Numbered from the stretch's first letter, positions 22,539 through 33,741 are shown. The stretch: 64,000 nucleotides of DNA from Azotobacter salinestris (GCF_009363155.1 NZ_CP045302.1:1549001-1613000); one strand, 5' to 3'. A program made the numbers and translations. The notes: generated by a model not told the origin, from the letters alone.

Positions 22539-24149
22539 ATGCCCCGACGCCCGACCGCCCTCCTCCTCGCCGGCCTGCTCGCCGGCGCCGTCCAGGCTGC
22601 ACCGAGCAGCCTGGTGGTCTGCACCGAAGGCAGCCCGGAAGGCTTCGACATCGTCCAGTACACCGCCGCCGTCAGCGCCGATGCCTCGGCGGAGACGGTG
22701 TTCGACCGCCTGCTGCGCTTCGCCCCCGGCGGCACCGAGCTGCTGCCCGCCCTCGCCGAACGCTGGGAGGTATCCGCCGACGGCCTCGAATACACCTTCC
22801 AGCTGCGCCGCGGCGTGAAGTTCCAGCGCACCCCCTGGTTCGCGCCGAGCCGGGAGTTCAACGCCGACGACGTGATCTGGAGCTTCCGGCGCCAGATCGA
22901 CCCCGCGCACCCCTGGCACAAGCTGTCGCCGCGCGGCTTCCCCTATGCCGAGTCGATGGCCGTCGGCGAGCTGATAGCACGCATCGACCGGCTCGACGAC
23001 CATCGCGTGCGCTTCGTCCTGCGCTACCCGGAAGCGCCCTTCCTGGCCAACCTGGCGATGGGCTTCGCCTCCATCTACCCGGCCGAGTACGCCGACCGGC
23101 TGCTGGCGGCCGGCACCCCGGAGCGCCTCAACAGCCAGCCGGTGGGCACGGGCCCCTTCATCTTCGAGCGCTACGAGAAGGACGCCCAGGTGCGCTTCCG
23201 GCGCAACCCCGACTACTGGGACGGCGCACCGGCCATCGAGCGGCTGATCTTCGCCATCACCCCCGAGCCCAACGTGCGGGTGCAGAAGCTCAAGGCCGGC
23301 GACTGCCAGATCGCCCTCTACCCGCGTCCGGTGGATTTGCCCGGTCTGCGCAGGGACCCACGCATCGCGGTGCTGGAGGACGAGCCGCTGCTGGTCGCCT
23401 ACATCGGCATCAACACCCGTCACCCGCCGCTCGACGATGTGCGGGTGCGCCAGGCGCTCAACCTCGCCCTCGACAAGGCCGCCTACCTGCGCGCCCAGTA
23501 CGGCGAGGACGGCGCCGCCCCGGCGGCGGCGCCCTACCCGCCGAGCCTGTGGGGCTCCGACCCGGCGCTCGCCGGCTGGCCCCACGATCCGGAGTGGGCC
23601 CGCACCCTGCTGGCCGAGGCCGGACACGCCCAAGGACTGAAGCTGAGCATCTGGACCCGCCCCGGCGGCGGGCCGACCAATCCCAACCCCGGCATCGGCG
23701 CCCAGTTGCTGCAGGCCGACCTGGCCGCTATCGGCATCCAGGCGGAGATCCGCGTGCTGGAATGGGGCGAGCTGATCAAGCGGGCGAAGAACGGCGAGCA
23801 CGACCTGGTGTTCATGGGCTGGGCCGGCGACAACGGCGATCCGGACAACTTCCTCACCCCCAATCTGTCCTGCACCGCCGCCGCCTCCGGCGAAAACCAG
23901 GCCGGCTGGTGCGACGAACGGTTCGACGCCCTGCTGCGCGAAGCGCGCCGCACGACCGACCAGGCGCAGCGCGCTGCGCTCTACCGCCAGGCCCTGGCGA
24001 TCTTCCACGAGCAGGCGCCCTGGATTCCCCTGGCCCATCCCCGCGAGTTCGCCGCCGTGCGCCGCGACGTCGAGGGCTTCGTGATCAGCCCGCTGGGCAC
24101 CAACAACTTCGCCGGGGTGCGCCGCACTCCGGCCAGCGACCCGGAGTGA
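22539..24149 (+). CDS. dppA: Dipeptide/peptide ABC transporter substrate-binding protein (DppA-like)
   Basis: A 536-residue periplasmic binding protein of the SBP_bac_5 family with signal peptide MPRRPTALLLAGLLAGAVQA. Characteristic blocks are LVVCTEGSPEGFDIVQYT, EFNADDVIWSFRRQIDP, PVGTGPFIFERYEKD, FRRNPDYWDG and VRVRQALNLALDKAAYL. The near-C-terminal MGWAGDNGDPDNFL is typical of DppA. The start at 22539 directly precedes the signal peptide. It is the first gene of dppABCDF, with 9 nt to dppB. Substrate range (di- and tripeptides, possibly haem as in some DppA) is inferred from family only. Confidence 0.92.
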   Translation: MPRRPTALLLAGLLAGAVQAAPSSLVVCTEGSPEGFDIVQYTAAVSADASAETVFDRLLRFAPGGTELLPALAERWEVSADGLEYTFQLRRGVKFQRTPWFAPSREFNADDVIWSFRRQIDPAHPWHKLSPRGFPYAESMAVGELIARIDRLDDHRVRFVLRYPEAPFLANLAMGFASIYPAEYADRLLAAGTPERLNSQPVGTGPFIFERYEKDAQVRFRRNPDYWDGAPAIERLIFAITPEPNVRVQKLKAGDCQIALYPRPVDLPGLRRDPRIAVLEDEPLLVAYIGINTRHPPLDDVRVRQALNLALDKAAYLRAQYGEDGAAPAAAPYPPSLWGSDPALAGWPHDPEWARTLLAEAGHAQGLKLSIWTRPGGGPTNPNPGIGAQLLQADLAAIGIQAEIRVLEWGELIKRAKNGEHDLVFMGWAGDNGDPDNFLTPNLSCTAAASGENQAGWCDERFDALLREARRTTDQAQRAALYRQALAIFHEQAPWIPLAHPREFAAVRRDVEGFVISPLGTNNFAGVRRTPASDPE

Positions 24150-24158
24150 ACCCCGCGT

Positions 24159-25169
24159 ATGCTGTCCTTCCTCGCCCGCCGTCTCGGGCTGCTGATCCCC
24201 ACCTTCCTCGGCGTGACCCTGCTGACCTTCGCCCTGATCCGCCTGATCCCCGGCGACCCGGTGGAGGTGATGATGGGCGAGCGCCGCCTCGATCCGCAGA
24301 TGCACGCCGAGGCCATGCACCGGCTCGGCCTCGACCGGCCGCTGCACGAGCAGTACCTGAACTACCTCGGCCAGCTGGCGCGAGGCGATCTCGGCCAGTC
24401 GCTGCGCACCCGCGAGAGCGTCTGGAGCGAGTTCGCCAGCCTGTTTCCGGCCACCGTCGAGCTGGCCCTCGCCGCCCTGCTGCTGGCCTGCGTCCTCGGC
24501 CTGCTCGCCGGCACCCTCGCGGCACTGAAGCGCGGCTCCATCCTCGACCACGGCACCATGGGCCTGGCGCTGACCGGCTACTCGATGCCGATCTTCTGGT
24601 GGGCGCTGGTGCTGATCATGTTCTTCTCCGTAGAGCTCGGCTGGACCCCGGTCTCCGGGCGCCTCGACCTGCTCTACGACGTGGAGCCGGTGACCGGCTT
24701 CATGCTCATCGACACCCTGCTCAGCGAAGAGCAGGGCGCCTTCCTCGACGCCCTGCGCCACCTGATCCTGCCGGCCATCGTGCTCGGCACCATCCCGCTG
24801 GCGGTGATCGCCCGCATGACCCGCTCGGCGATGCTCGAAGTGCTGCGCGAGGACTACATCCGCGCCGCCCGCGCCCGCGGCCTGTCGCCGGCGCGGCTGG
24901 TGTTCGTGCACGCCCTGCGCAACGCCCTGGTCCCGGTGCTCACGGTGTTCGGCCTGCAGGTCGGCTCGCTGCTTTCCGGCGCGGTGCTCACCGAGACCCT
25001 CTTCTCCTGGCCGGGCATCGGCAAGTGGCTGATCGAGGCCATCGGCGCCCGCGACTACCCGGTGGTGCAGAACGGCATCCTCTTGATCGCCGCGCTGGTC
25101 ATCCTGACCAACTTCGTCGTGGACATCCTCTATGGCCTGGCCAATCCGCGCATCCGCCATGGACGCTGA
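24159..25169 (+). CDS. dppB: Peptide ABC transporter permease DppB
   Basis: A 336-residue inner-membrane permease with six predicted helices. The N-terminus MLSFLARRLGLLIPTFLGVTLLTFALIRLIPGDPVEVMMGE is the standard DppB/OppB start, and the cytoplasmic EAA loop reads EDYIRAARARGLSPARLVFVHALRNALVPVLT. It follows dppA closely. The 78-nt gap to dppC is unusually long for this operon and carries a small hairpin. Confidence 0.94.
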   Translation: MLSFLARRLGLLIPTFLGVTLLTFALIRLIPGDPVEVMMGERRLDPQMHAEAMHRLGLDRPLHEQYLNYLGQLARGDLGQSLRTRESVWSEFASLFPATVELALAALLLACVLGLLAGTLAALKRGSILDHGTMGLALTGYSMPIFWWALVLIMFFSVELGWTPVSGRLDLLYDVEPVTGFMLIDTLLSEEQGAFLDALRHLILPAIVLGTIPLAVIARMTRSAMLEVLREDYIRAARARGLSPARLVFVHALRNALVPVLTVFGLQVGSLLSGAVLTETLFSWPGIGKWLIEAIGARDYPVVQNGILLIAALVILTNFVVDILYGLANPRIRHGR

Positions 25170-25201
25170 ACCCGTTGTGAACGCCGACGCTCCCGGACGC
25201 C

Positions 25202-25218
25202 TGCGTGGGAACCACGCA
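25202..25218 (+). repeat. Small hairpin between dppB and dppC
   Basis: A 7-bp perfect stem (TGCGTGG with CCACGCA) with a 3-nt loop sits in the 78-nt intercistronic gap. It has no T-run. A role in setting relative dppB/dppC mRNA stability is possible but unproven. Confidence 0.35.
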
Positions 25219-25247
25219 TGGCTCATGAATTTCACCAGGGTTGACCG

Positions 25248-26150
25248 ATGAACACACTTGCCTCTCTTGCCGCCGAGTCGGCCTACCCCTCGCCCTTGCG
25301 CGAGTTCTGCCAGGCCTTCGCGCGCAACCGCGGCGCCCTCGCCGCCCTGCTGTTTCTCGCCGTGCTCGCCGCCTGCGCGCTGCTGGCCTCCTGGCTCGCG
25401 CCCTTCGATCCCGCCGCCCAGCACCGCGACTTCATGCTCGCCCCGCCAGCCTGGCTGGAGGGCGGACAAGCCCGCTTTTTGCTCGGCACCGACGAACTGG
25501 GCCGCGACCTGCTCTCGCGGCTGATCCATGGGGCGCGTCTGTCGCTATTGATCGGCCTGGCCTCGGTGGCGTTGTCGCTGCTGCCCGGCGTGCTGCTCGG
25601 CCTCTGTGCCGGCTTCTTCCCGCGCCTGCTCGGCCCTGCGATCATGCGCCTGATGGACGTCATGCTGGCGCTGCCCGCCCTGCTGCTGGCGGTGGCGGTG
25701 GTCGCCGTGCTCGGTCCGGGGCTGCTCAACACCGTGCTGGCGATCGCCATCGTCTCGCTGCCCGCCTACGTGCGCCTGACCCGCGCCGCGGTGCTCGGCG
25801 AGATCCACCGCGACTACGTCACCGCCGCGCAGCTGGCCGGCGCCGGACGGCTGCGCCTGATGTTCGTCGCGGTGCTGCCGAACTGCCTGGCGCCCCTGAT
25901 CGTCCAGGCCACCCTGGGCTTTTCCGCGGCCATCCTGGACGCCGCCGCGCTGGGCTTTCTCGGCCTCGGCGTGCAGCCGCCGACGCCCGAATGGGGCACC
26001 ATGCTGGCCGCGGCGCGGGACTACATCGAACGTGCCTGGTGGGTGGTGACCCTGCCGGGCCTGGCCATCCTCTCGAGCGTGCTGGCGATCAACCTGGTCG
26101 GCGACGGCCTGCGCGACGCGCTGGACCCGAAGCTGAAGAACCTGGCTTGA
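25248..26150 (+). CDS. dppC: Peptide ABC transporter permease DppC
   Basis: A 300-residue permease with six helices and a cytosolic N-terminal extension, typical of DppC/OppC. The signature [28 protein letters not shown] follows the first periplasmic loop, and the EAA loop is [33 protein letters not shown]. It ends 10 nt before dppD. Confidence 0.94.
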   Translation: MNTLASLAAESAYPSPLREFCQAFARNRGALAALLFLAVLAACALLASWLAPFDPAAQHRDFMLAPPAWLEGGQARFLLGTDELGRDLLSRLIHGARLSLLIGLASVALSLLPGVLLGLCAGFFPRLLGPAIMRLMDVMLALPALLLAVAVVAVLGPGLLNTVLAIAIVSLPAYVRLTRAAVLGEIHRDYVTAAQLAGAGRLRLMFVAVLPNCLAPLIVQATLGFSAAILDAAALGFLGLGVQPPTPEWGTMLAAARDYIERAWWVVTLPGLAILSSVLAINLVGDGLRDALDPKLKNLA

Positions 26151-26160
26151 GGAGCATGCC

Positions 26161-27125
26161 ATGAGCCTGCTGGAAATCGACAACCTCAGCGTGCGCTACG
26201 GCCCCGCCGACGCCCCGCCGGTGGTGGACGGCCTCGACCTGCGTCTGGAGGCCGGCGAGGTGCTGGCCATCGTCGGCGAGTCCGGCTCCGGCAAGTCGCA
26301 GGCCATGCTCGCCCTGCTCGGCCTGATCGACCCGCCCGGCCGGGTCGCTGCCGAGCGCCTGCAGTTCGCCGGCCACGACCTGCTCGCCCTCGGCGGGCGC
26401 CAGCGGCGCAGGCTGCTCGGCAAGGACTTGGCGATGGTCTTCCAGGACCCGCTGGCCGCCCTCGACCCCAGCTACCGTGTCGGCTTCCAGCTCGAGGAAG
26501 TGCTGCGCCAGCACCTCGGCCTGCGCGGTGCCGCCGCCCGCCGGCGCGCCCTGGAACTGCTCGAACAGGTCGAGATCCCGGCCGCCGCCAGCCGCCTGGA
26601 GGCCTATCCGCACCAGCTCTCCGGCGGCATGGCCCAGCGCGTGGCCATCGCCCTGGCGATCGCCGCCGAGCCGCTTCTCCTGATCGCCGACGAGCCGACC
26701 ACCGCCCTAGACGTGACCATCCAGGCGCAGATCCTCGAGCTGCTGCTGAACCTGCAGCGCGAGCGCGGCATGGCCCTGCTGCTGATCAGCCACGACCTCG
26801 CCGTGGTCGCCGAATGCGCCAGCCGGGTCTGCGTCATGTACGCCGGCCAGGCGGTCGAGGTCGGCGCCCTGCCCGGCCTGTTCGACGCCCCGGCGCACCC
26901 CTACACCGAGGCGCTGCTCGCCGCCCTGCCGGAGGCCGGCACCGCACGCCGCCCGCTGCGCGGCCTGCCGGGCAGCGTCCCCGGCCACCACGACCGCCCG
27001 ATCGGCTGCCTGCTGGCACCGCGCTGCGCCTACGTGCAGGACGACTGCCGCGCCCTGCGCCCGCCGCTGGAGGCCAAGCGGCAGAGCCAGGCGCGCTGCT
27101 ATCACCCGCGCAACCAGGAGAGCCC

Positions 27126-27129
<4 letters not shown>
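26161..27129 (+). CDS. dppD: Peptide ABC transporter ATPase DppD
   Basis: A 322-residue ATP-binding subunit. Walker A is GESGSGKSQ, the ABC signature is [16 protein letters not shown], and Walker B is [13 protein letters not shown]. The C-terminal oligopeptide-transporter extension ([21 protein letters not shown]...CRALRPPLE) carries the cysteines that in this family can bind an iron-sulfur cluster. Its stop overlaps the dppF start (ATGA, 4 nt). Confidence 0.94.
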
Positions 27130-28085
<956 letters not shown>

Positions 28086-28122
28086 GTATGCTGGGAGTGG
28101 CGGCCCCTTTTCCGCGGTCATA

Positions 28123-28719
28123 ACGTCGCGCTTTCCTCGGCCGGACCGACAGGTTTCGCCTTGCACGGCGAGTCACTTTCTCTTTGCTCGCGCGAAAGAG
28201 AAAGTAACCAAAGAGAAAGCGCGCCCGACATCCGGCCCTTCACTGCGCTGCGCTCCGCTACGGGTTCCCTCGCTCCGGCACTGCTCCGGGGGCCGTCACG
28301 AAGGGGCGTCCCTGTCCCTTCGTGATTCGCTCGGCGTCCATGCCTCGCGTCCCCCTGCGCAATGCCTGCGCTCGGCCTCCTGACGGGAGTGGGGTGGCGG
28401 CTGATAGTTGGGTAGAAGCCCAAAAGCTCTTCTTGCTGCTGATGCAGAAATTTCCAGGCAGCTCCGAATGCCCCTTTCAGGAGGCCGAGCGAAGTCGTTG
28501 CGCAAAGGGTCGAGCGGCATGGATGCCGCGAGAGCTGCGAGGGCCATGGATGGCCCTTCGTAGCGAGCCCTTGGAGCAACGACGGAGGGAGGGAACCCCG
28601 CCACAGGCGGGGCCGGATGACAGGGGCAAGCGTTTTTGCTTACTTTTTTCGCGACTGAAAAAAGTAAGTCGCCGTGCAAGGCGAAATCTGTAGTTCGGGC
28701 CGAGGAAAGCGTCGCGATT
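28123..28719. repeat. About 600-bp non-coding imperfect inverted repeat
   Basis: The 683-nt stretch between dppF and pxpC contains no convincing gene. Instead two arms, about 28123-28385 and 28473-28719, are imperfect reverse complements: the outer 60 nt (CTTTCCTCGG, TTTCGCCTTGCACGGCGA) and the inner ends (CTCGGCCTCCTGA) match clearly. Each arm holds its own perfect hairpin: an 11-bp stem at 28175-28205 (ACTTTCTCTTT / AAAGAGAAAGT) and a 12-bp stem at 28639-28668 (CTTACTTTTTTC / GAAAAAAGTAAG). Short open frames inside are compositionally repeat-like. From memory the AAAGAGAAAGTAACC hairpin recurs between genes in many Pseudomonas and Xanthomonas genomes, so this may be a tail-to-tail pair of a dispersed element. 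Confidence 0.75.
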
Positions 28720-28768
28720 GAGCATGCAGGTCTGGCAAGAGAAAACCAAGCTTGTGTCCCTCAAGCGC

Positions 28769-29689
28769 TCAGCGTCCGAAGAACCGATAGAACTCCCGCA
28801 CCTCCTCCTGCACCGTCTTCACCCTCACCCGCGCGAAGCGCACCGTCCGATGCGCCGGGCACTGAGCCAGCAATCCCAGATCCAGCGGATGCACCCAGCC
28901 GAGAATGGGATAGCCGCCCATGGTCTGCCGGTCGGCCATCAGTACGATCGGCTGGCCATCAGGCGGTACCTGGATCGCCCCCGTGGCCACGCCCAGCGAC
29001 CACTGCCGCGTGGGCGCCCGCAAGGGTTCGCCGGAAAGGCGCGTGCCCATGCGATCGGACTGCGGGCTGAGGCGCCAGGGCTGGGCGAAGAAGCGCTGGC
29101 GATCGGCCACGGAAAAATCCCCGGCGTCGCCGCCGAGCATCACCCGCAGGCAGGGCTCGGCCCGGTAGTCCGGCACGAAGCGCCAGGGCACGCTGGCTGC
29201 GCCGGGCAGGCTGGCCGGCGCGCAGGGCAGCACGTCTCCGGCGCACAGGGACCGGCCGTCGCCGTGCAGACCGCCGAGGCCCTCACGGGTCTGGGTGGCC
29301 ACGCTGCCCAGCACCGCGCCGGCGCGAAAGCCCCCTGCCACCGCCAGGTAGGCGCGCTGGCCGCTGCGCGCGAAGCCGAGGCCAAGCCGCTGACCGGCGC
29401 GCACGGCGAAGCGTGACCAGTTCGGCCGCGGCGCGCCGTCCAGCCGGATATCCAGCTCGGCACCGCAGACCGCCACCCAGGTGTCTATTGCGCTTTGCAG
29501 CTCCGTGCCGCCGAGAGCGATCTCCACCAGCGGCGTGCCCCGGCGGTTGTCCAGCAGGCGATTGGCCCAGGCCGCCGCATGAATGTCCAGCGGGCCCGCA
29601 GGCGACACGCCGAGGTGCTGCCAGCCCAGGCGGCCGGCATCCTGCAGCAGGCTGAGCGGACCGGGGCGGATCACCGCAAGGCCCGTCAC
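28769..29689 (-). CDS. pxpC: PxpC, 5-oxoprolinase subunit C (biotin-dependent carboxyltransferase fold)
   Basis: A 306-residue KipA/PxpC-type protein. With PxpA and PxpB it forms the bacterial 5-oxoprolinase that opens pyroglutamate to glutamate at the cost of ATP. Conserved segments are IRPGPLSLLQDAGRLGWQHLGVSPAGPLD, NRLLDNRRGTPLVEIALGG and the C-terminal LMADRQTMGGYPILGWVHPLDLGLLAQ. The start is a GTG at 29689 overlapping the pxpB stop as GTGA, chosen over open sequence upstream because it gives the family N-terminus. Third gene of pxpA-pxpB-pxpC. Confidence 0.92.
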   Translation of the reverse strand: MTGLAVIRPGPLSLLQDAGRLGWQHLGVSPAGPLDIHAAAWANRLLDNRRGTPLVEIALGGTELQSAIDTWVAVCGAELDIRLDGAPRPNWSRFAVRAGQRLGLGFARSGQRAYLAVAGGFRAGAVLGSVATQTREGLGGLHGDGRSLCAGDVLPCAPASLPGAASVPWRFVPDYRAEPCLRVMLGGDAGDFSVADRQRFFAQPWRLSPQSDRMGTRLSGEPLRAPTRQWSLGVATGAIQVPPDGQPIVLMADRQTMGGYPILGWVHPLDLGLLAQCPAHRTVRFARVRVKTVQEEVREFYRFFGR

Positions 29690-30360
29690 GGCACACCGCC
29701 CTCGGCGCGGAAGGTCGCCTCGTCGATGGCGAGGAAGCGCACCCGGTCGCCCACCGCCAGCGGACAGGGCGGCTTGGCATGGGCGTCGAACAGGTGCCGC
29801 GGACAGCGCCCGATCAGGTGCCAGCCCCCCGGCGAAGCCTGGGGATAGACCGCCGTCTGCCGCTCGGCGATGGCCAGCGAGCCGGCCGGCACCCGGATGC
29901 GCGGCGTGCGCCGGCGCGGCAGGGCCAGGCGCGCGTCCAGCTCGCCCAGATAGGCGAAGCCCGGGGCGAAGCCGATGGCGCCGACCCGGTACTCCATGCC
30001 GCTGTGCAGGGCGATCACCTCGGCCTCGCTCAAGACGCAGGCGCGGGCCACCTCGGCCAGGTCCTCGCCGGCATACCAGACGGGAATCTCGTGCAGACGT
30101 CCGCTGCGCGGAGGCTGCGCCTCGGCGCACCAGTCCTCGAGCAGGGGCAGCAGGCGCTTGCCGAGCTGCAGGTGGTCGGTACGCAGCAGGTCGTAATGCA
30201 GCAGCAGGGTGGTCCAGCCGGGCACCAGGTCGACGAGCAGCGGCCCGAGTTCGAGGTGGATCCGGTCGGCCAGGGCGGCGATGCGCAGCGGCAGATCGGC
30301 ATCCGGCTGCTCGGCCAGGACCAGCAGCAGGGCTTCGGCGCCGACCGGCTCGAGACGCAT
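29686..30360 (-). CDS. pxpB: PxpB, 5-oxoprolinase subunit B (KipI family)
   Basis: A 224-residue KipI/PxpB protein. Family blocks include LVPGWTTLLLHYD, HEIPVWYAGEDLAEVA, HSGMEYRVGAIGFAPGFAYLG and SLAIAERQTAVYPQASPGGWHLIGR. In Bacillus the homologue KipI inhibits the KinA kinase, but in this three-gene context the oxoprolinase role is better supported. The start at 30360 overlaps the pxpA stop by one base. Confidence 0.92.
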   Translation of the reverse strand: MRLEPVGAEALLLVLAEQPDADLPLRIAALADRIHLELGPLLVDLVPGWTTLLLHYDLLRTDHLQLGKRLLPLLEDWCAEAQPPRSGRLHEIPVWYAGEDLAEVARACVLSEAEVIALHSGMEYRVGAIGFAPGFAYLGELDARLALPRRRTPRIRVPAGSLAIAERQTAVYPQASPGGWHLIGRCPRHLFDAHAKPPCPLAVGDRVRFLAIDEATFRAEGGVP

Positions 30361-31112
30361 CAGAGGCCGTCGAGGGCCGCGCGCAGGCGGCGCAGTACGG
30401 CCAGCGACTCGGCATTGTCGCCGTGCACGCAGAGACTGTCGGCGCGCAAGCACAGCGGTTTGCCGTCGAGGTCCGGGAAGGACTCGCCGCGGGCGATGGC
30501 CAGGGCCTGGGCGAGGATGCGCTCGGGCTCGCGGTGTACCGCCCCGCTCAGGCGGCGCGGCGCCAGCCGGCCGTCGGACAGATAGGCGCGGTCGGCGAAG
30601 GCCTCGAACAGCAGCGGCACTCCGGCGGCCTCGGCGAGCCGGCGCTCGCGGGCGTTGTCGGCCAGCGCCAGGACCATCAGCGGCAGACCCGGACGGAATG
30701 CCGCGCAGGCCTCCAGCACGGCGGCGAGCAGTTCGTCGTCGCGCACCAGGTCGTTGTACAGCGCGCCGTGCGGCTTGACGTAGTCGATGCAGGTGCCGGC
30801 GGCGCGGCAGAAGGCGTCCAGCGCGCCGAGCTGATAGAGCACCTGGGCGCGCACCTCGTCGGCCGAGCAGTCCATGTGGCGACGGCCGAAGCCGGCCAGG
30901 TCCGGGTAGGCCGGATGCGCGCCGATGCTCGCCCCGTGGCGCACCGCGAGGGCCACGCTGTGCTGCATGGTCAGGGGGTCGGCGGCATGGAAGCCGCAAG
31001 CCAGGTTGGCCTGGTCGATCAGCGGCATGGCGAGCGCATCGTTGCCCATCCTCCAGGCCCCGAAGCTCTCGCCCATGTCGCAGTTGAGGAGGATGCGGGT
31101 AGTGGTTTTCAT
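30360..31112 (-). CDS. pxpA: PxpA, 5-oxoprolinase subunit A (LamB/YcsF family)
   Basis: A 250-residue LamB/YcsF-family protein that binds 5-oxoproline. The N-terminal [17 protein letters not shown], the histidine-rich [12 protein letters not shown] and [18 protein letters not shown], and [12 protein letters not shown] are diagnostic. The start at 31112 ([12 protein letters not shown]) is the first that gives the family N-terminus. It leads the pxpABC operon. Pyroglutamate is released during peptide breakdown, so its position beside the dpp peptide importer makes physiological sense. Confidence 0.93.
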   Translation of the reverse strand: MKTTTRILLNCDMGESFGAWRMGNDALAMPLIDQANLACGFHAADPLTMQHSVALAVRHGASIGAHPAYPDLAGFGRRHMDCSADEVRAQVLYQLGALDAFCRAAGTCIDYVKPHGALYNDLVRDDELLAAVLEACAAFRPGLPLMVLALADNARERRLAEAAGVPLLFEAFADRAYLSDGRLAPRRLSGAVHREPERILAQALAIARGESFPDLDGKPLCLRADSLCVHGDNAESLAVLRRLRAALDGL

Positions 31113-31149
31113 GGAACTAGCTTGGAACTTCCGTCGAGCTGCCGCAAGC

Positions 31150-31172
31150 CTGCGGGGGAAATGCCCCCGCAG
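31150..31172 (-). terminator. Hairpin between piuB-like gene and pxpA
   Basis: A perfect 9-bp stem (CTGCGGGGG with CCCCCGCAG, 5-nt loop) lies 8 nt past the stop of the PepSY-flavodoxin gene and 38 nt before pxpA on the same strand. The lack of a T-run makes it a weak terminator candidate. Confidence 0.45.
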
Positions 31173-31179
31173 AGCGGAC

Positions 31180-33552
31180 TCAGAAGAGATCGCGGCGGAA
31201 GCGCTCCTCGTCGCGCAGGCGCTCGACCTCGGCGCTGCCGAGCAGCTCGATGAGCACCGCCTCGACGCCGGAAGCCATGCCGCGGCTGCCGCACAGGTAG
31301 ATGACGGCACCCTCGGCCAGCCAGTTGCGCAGGGCATCGGCGGCTTCGCGCAGGCGATCCTGCACGTAGACCTTGCTTCCTGCGTCGGTGGAGAAGGCCA
31401 GGTCGAGACGGGCCAGCCCCCCTTCCGCCTGCCAGGCCAGCAGTTCGTCGCGACAGAGGAAGTCGTGGGCTTCGCTGCGCTCGCCGAAGATCAACCAGTT
31501 GCTGTTCTGGCCGCGGCGAACGCGCTCGCGCAGCAGGCTACGCAGCCCGGCGAGGCCGGCGCCGTTGCCGATCAGCAGCAGTGGCCGGTCGCCAGCCGGC
31601 AGGCGGAAGCCGCTGTTGACGCGCAGGCGCATCGGCACGCGGGCGCCCGGCGCCAGCTCGCACAGCCAGCCGGAGCACAGCCCGGGCGTGCCGTCGGGGC
31701 GCCGCTGGCGGCGCACCAGCAGCTCCAGCACGCCATCCGTCTCCAGCGAGGCGACCGAATAGCAGCGCGGCAGCGCATCGGCCTGCGGCGGACGGACCTC
31801 CACCAGATCGCCGGCCTGCCAGTGCTGTCCGCCCGGAATCTGGAAGACCAGACGCCAGACCGGCTCGGCCGTGCTGCTCGGGTTGAGGCATTCGCGGGCC
31901 AGCAGCATCCACTCGCTGAAACCCTCCTCCTCCGGTGCCGGTGGCTCGCTGCCGGACAGCCGGCCGAGTTGCTCGCGCCAGGTCTGCAGGGCCTCGACAT
32001 CAACGCCGTCCACCTCCACCGGAGCGAACAGCGCCCGTGCGCCCTGGTTGCGCAGCCACTGGTCGAGGCGCCGGGCGAAGGCGCAGAAATGCTGGTACTG
32101 ACGGTCGCCGAGACCGAGCAGGGCGTACTGCAGATGGCTCAGCTCGCAGTCGCTGCCGAGCACCCGGCGCACGAAGCCGCGCGCACTGTCCGGCGCCTCG
32201 CCGTCGCCGAAGGTGCTGACCACGAACAATGCGCGCTCGGCGCCGCGCAGATCGCTCTCGTCGAGCTGCGCCAGCGAGCGCACCTGCACCGCGGCGCCGC
32301 CCGCCTGCAGCTGGCTGGCGGCCTGCCAGGCCAGGCGTTCGGCGAAGCCGCTCTGGCTGGCGAAGCCGATCAGCCACGGCTGGCCACCGGCCGACACTGC
32401 CACGGCCTGCTGTGCTTCGCGGGCGGCGCGACGGCTGCGTCGGCGGTCGAGATAGAGCTGCCAGCCGGTGATGAAGAACAGCGGCATACCCAGGCTGGCG
32501 AGCAGCATCAGCACGCGGCCGGGCTGGCCGAAATACTCGCCGGTGTGCAGCGGATAGAGACTGGCGAGCAGCCGCTGGACCAGGCTCTTGTCCGCATAGC
32601 GCTCGTGCTTGAGCGGCGCACCGCTGGCGACGTCGAGGCTCAGGCGGTTGACGGCCCGGGCGTGGTCGGCATCGGCCATCACGTACATGACTTGCAGCGG
32701 CTGACCGGGACGCTCGGGCAGCGTCAGGTTGACCTGCCGGTAGGCATCCCCCACCTCGCGGCGGAAGGCCTGGAACAGCGGATCGAGGGTGATCGCCGGA
32801 GCCGGTACCGGAGCTTGGCCGGATTGGCCGCCCGCCGGCGCGCCGCGGCGTCCGCCGCCGGGACCGCCGTGCTGCGGGGCGGGCTCGCCGGCGAGGGCGA
32901 AGAGGCCCTGGCGGTACCAGTCGTAGGACCAGTTCAGGCCGGTCAGTGCGGCCAGCAGGTAGAACAGCAGCGCCCAGGTGCCGGCCACCGCATGCAGGCC
33001 CCAGAGGAAACCGCGCCCCCGGCGCGACCAGTCGAGGCTCAGCCAGGCGCGCCAGTCGCCGGCCCGGCGCGGCCAGCGCAGGTAGAGGCCGGACAGGCAG
33101 AGGAACACCAGGATCAGGGTCGAGGCGCCGGTGATCGCCTTGCCGGTATCACCGATGGCCAGCCAGCGGTGCACCTGCATCATGAAACGGAAGAAGCCCT
33201 GGCCGCGTGCCGCGCCGAGCAGGTCGCCGCTGTAGGGATCGGCATAGAGGGTCTCGCCGCGCGGACCGCCACCGCTGACGATCACCTGGGCCGCATCGTC
33301 CGGCGCGCCCGACAGGGTCAGTCCGAGCACCTGGCGCGGCCCCACCTGCCTGCGCAGGCGCTCGAGCAGATCGTCCGGACTCAATGCCTGCGCCCCCTGC
33401 GGCACCTCGACGGTCATCACCCCGGGATTGAGAAAGCGCAGCAGTTCGCCCTGGTAGGACAGGGTCGCGCCGGTCACGCCCATGACCGCCAGCACCAGCC
33501 CGGCACTGATGCCGAGCAACCAGTGCAGTTGGAAAAGGATCTTCTTCACCAC
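31180..33552 (-). CDS. piuB: PepSY-domain flavodoxin/FAD-NAD(P)H reductase fusion (PiuB-like)
   Basis: A 790-residue inner-membrane fusion. The first 390 residues form a PepSY_TM unit with four helices and histidines at helix ends ([33 protein letters not shown]), suited to bind haem b. The cytosolic half is a diflavin reductase: a flavodoxin domain from about residue 400 ([25 protein letters not shown]), an FAD site RCYSVASL, and an NAD(P)H domain beginning [12 protein letters not shown]. It probably carries electrons across the membrane to reduce ferric siderophores. It lies downstream of the piuA receptor on the same strand, as PA4513 does in P. aeruginosa (from memory). Confidence 0.88.
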   Translation of the reverse strand: MVKKILFQLHWLLGISAGLVLAVMGVTGATLSYQGELLRFLNPGVMTVEVPQGAQALSPDDLLERLRRQVGPRQVLGLTLSGAPDDAAQVIVSGGGPRGETLYADPYSGDLLGAARGQGFFRFMMQVHRWLAIGDTGKAITGASTLILVFLCLSGLYLRWPRRAGDWRAWLSLDWSRRGRGFLWGLHAVAGTWALLFYLLAALTGLNWSYDWYRQGLFALAGEPAPQHGGPGGGRRGAPAGGQSGQAPVPAPAITLDPLFQAFRREVGDAYRQVNLTLPERPGQPLQVMYVMADADHARAVNRLSLDVASGAPLKHERYADKSLVQRLLASLYPLHTGEYFGQPGRVLMLLASLGMPLFFITGWQLYLDRRRSRRAAREAQQAVAVSAGGQPWLIGFASQSGFAERLAWQAASQLQAGGAAVQVRSLAQLDESDLRGAERALFVVSTFGDGEAPDSARGFVRRVLGSDCELSHLQYALLGLGDRQYQHFCAFARRLDQWLRNQGARALFAPVEVDGVDVEALQTWREQLGRLSGSEPPAPEEEGFSEWMLLARECLNPSSTAEPVWRLVFQIPGGQHWQAGDLVEVRPPQADALPRCYSVASLETDGVLELLVRRQRRPDGTPGLCSGWLCELAPGARVPMRLRVNSGFRLPAGDRPLLLIGNGAGLAGLRSLLRERVRRGQNSNWLIFGERSEAHDFLCRDELLAWQAEGGLARLDLAFSTDAGSKVYVQDRLREAADALRNWLAEGAVIYLCGSRGMASGVEAVLIELLGSAEVERLRDEERFRRDLF

Positions 33553-33710
33553 CTGATGTCACCTGATCGATGCCGCCTGGCGGCACGGTTGGAATCGAAA
33601 CGCGGTCGCCCGCCACACTACACCGCCCATGCTGGTGCGAAACAATTCTATTCGAGAACGTTTTTCAACAAACCTGTTTTTTACCCAACCTTTACCCCCT
33701 GCGATACAGC

Positions 33711-33741
33711 ACAAACGCAAAGGCCGCCCGCAGGCGGCCTT
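33711..33741 (-). terminator. Rho-independent terminator of piuA
   Basis: On the minus strand, 20 nt after the piuA stop, a perfect 9-bp stem (AAGGCCGCC with GGCGGCCTT, 4-nt loop) is followed by TTTGCGTTTG. It separates piuA from the PepSY-reductase gene. Confidence 0.7.

Noticed and set aside
28086-28768. Short open frames on both strands between dppF and pxpC
   Set aside because: They fall across the inverted-repeat arms, have repeat-like composition and no credible ribosome site or domain.
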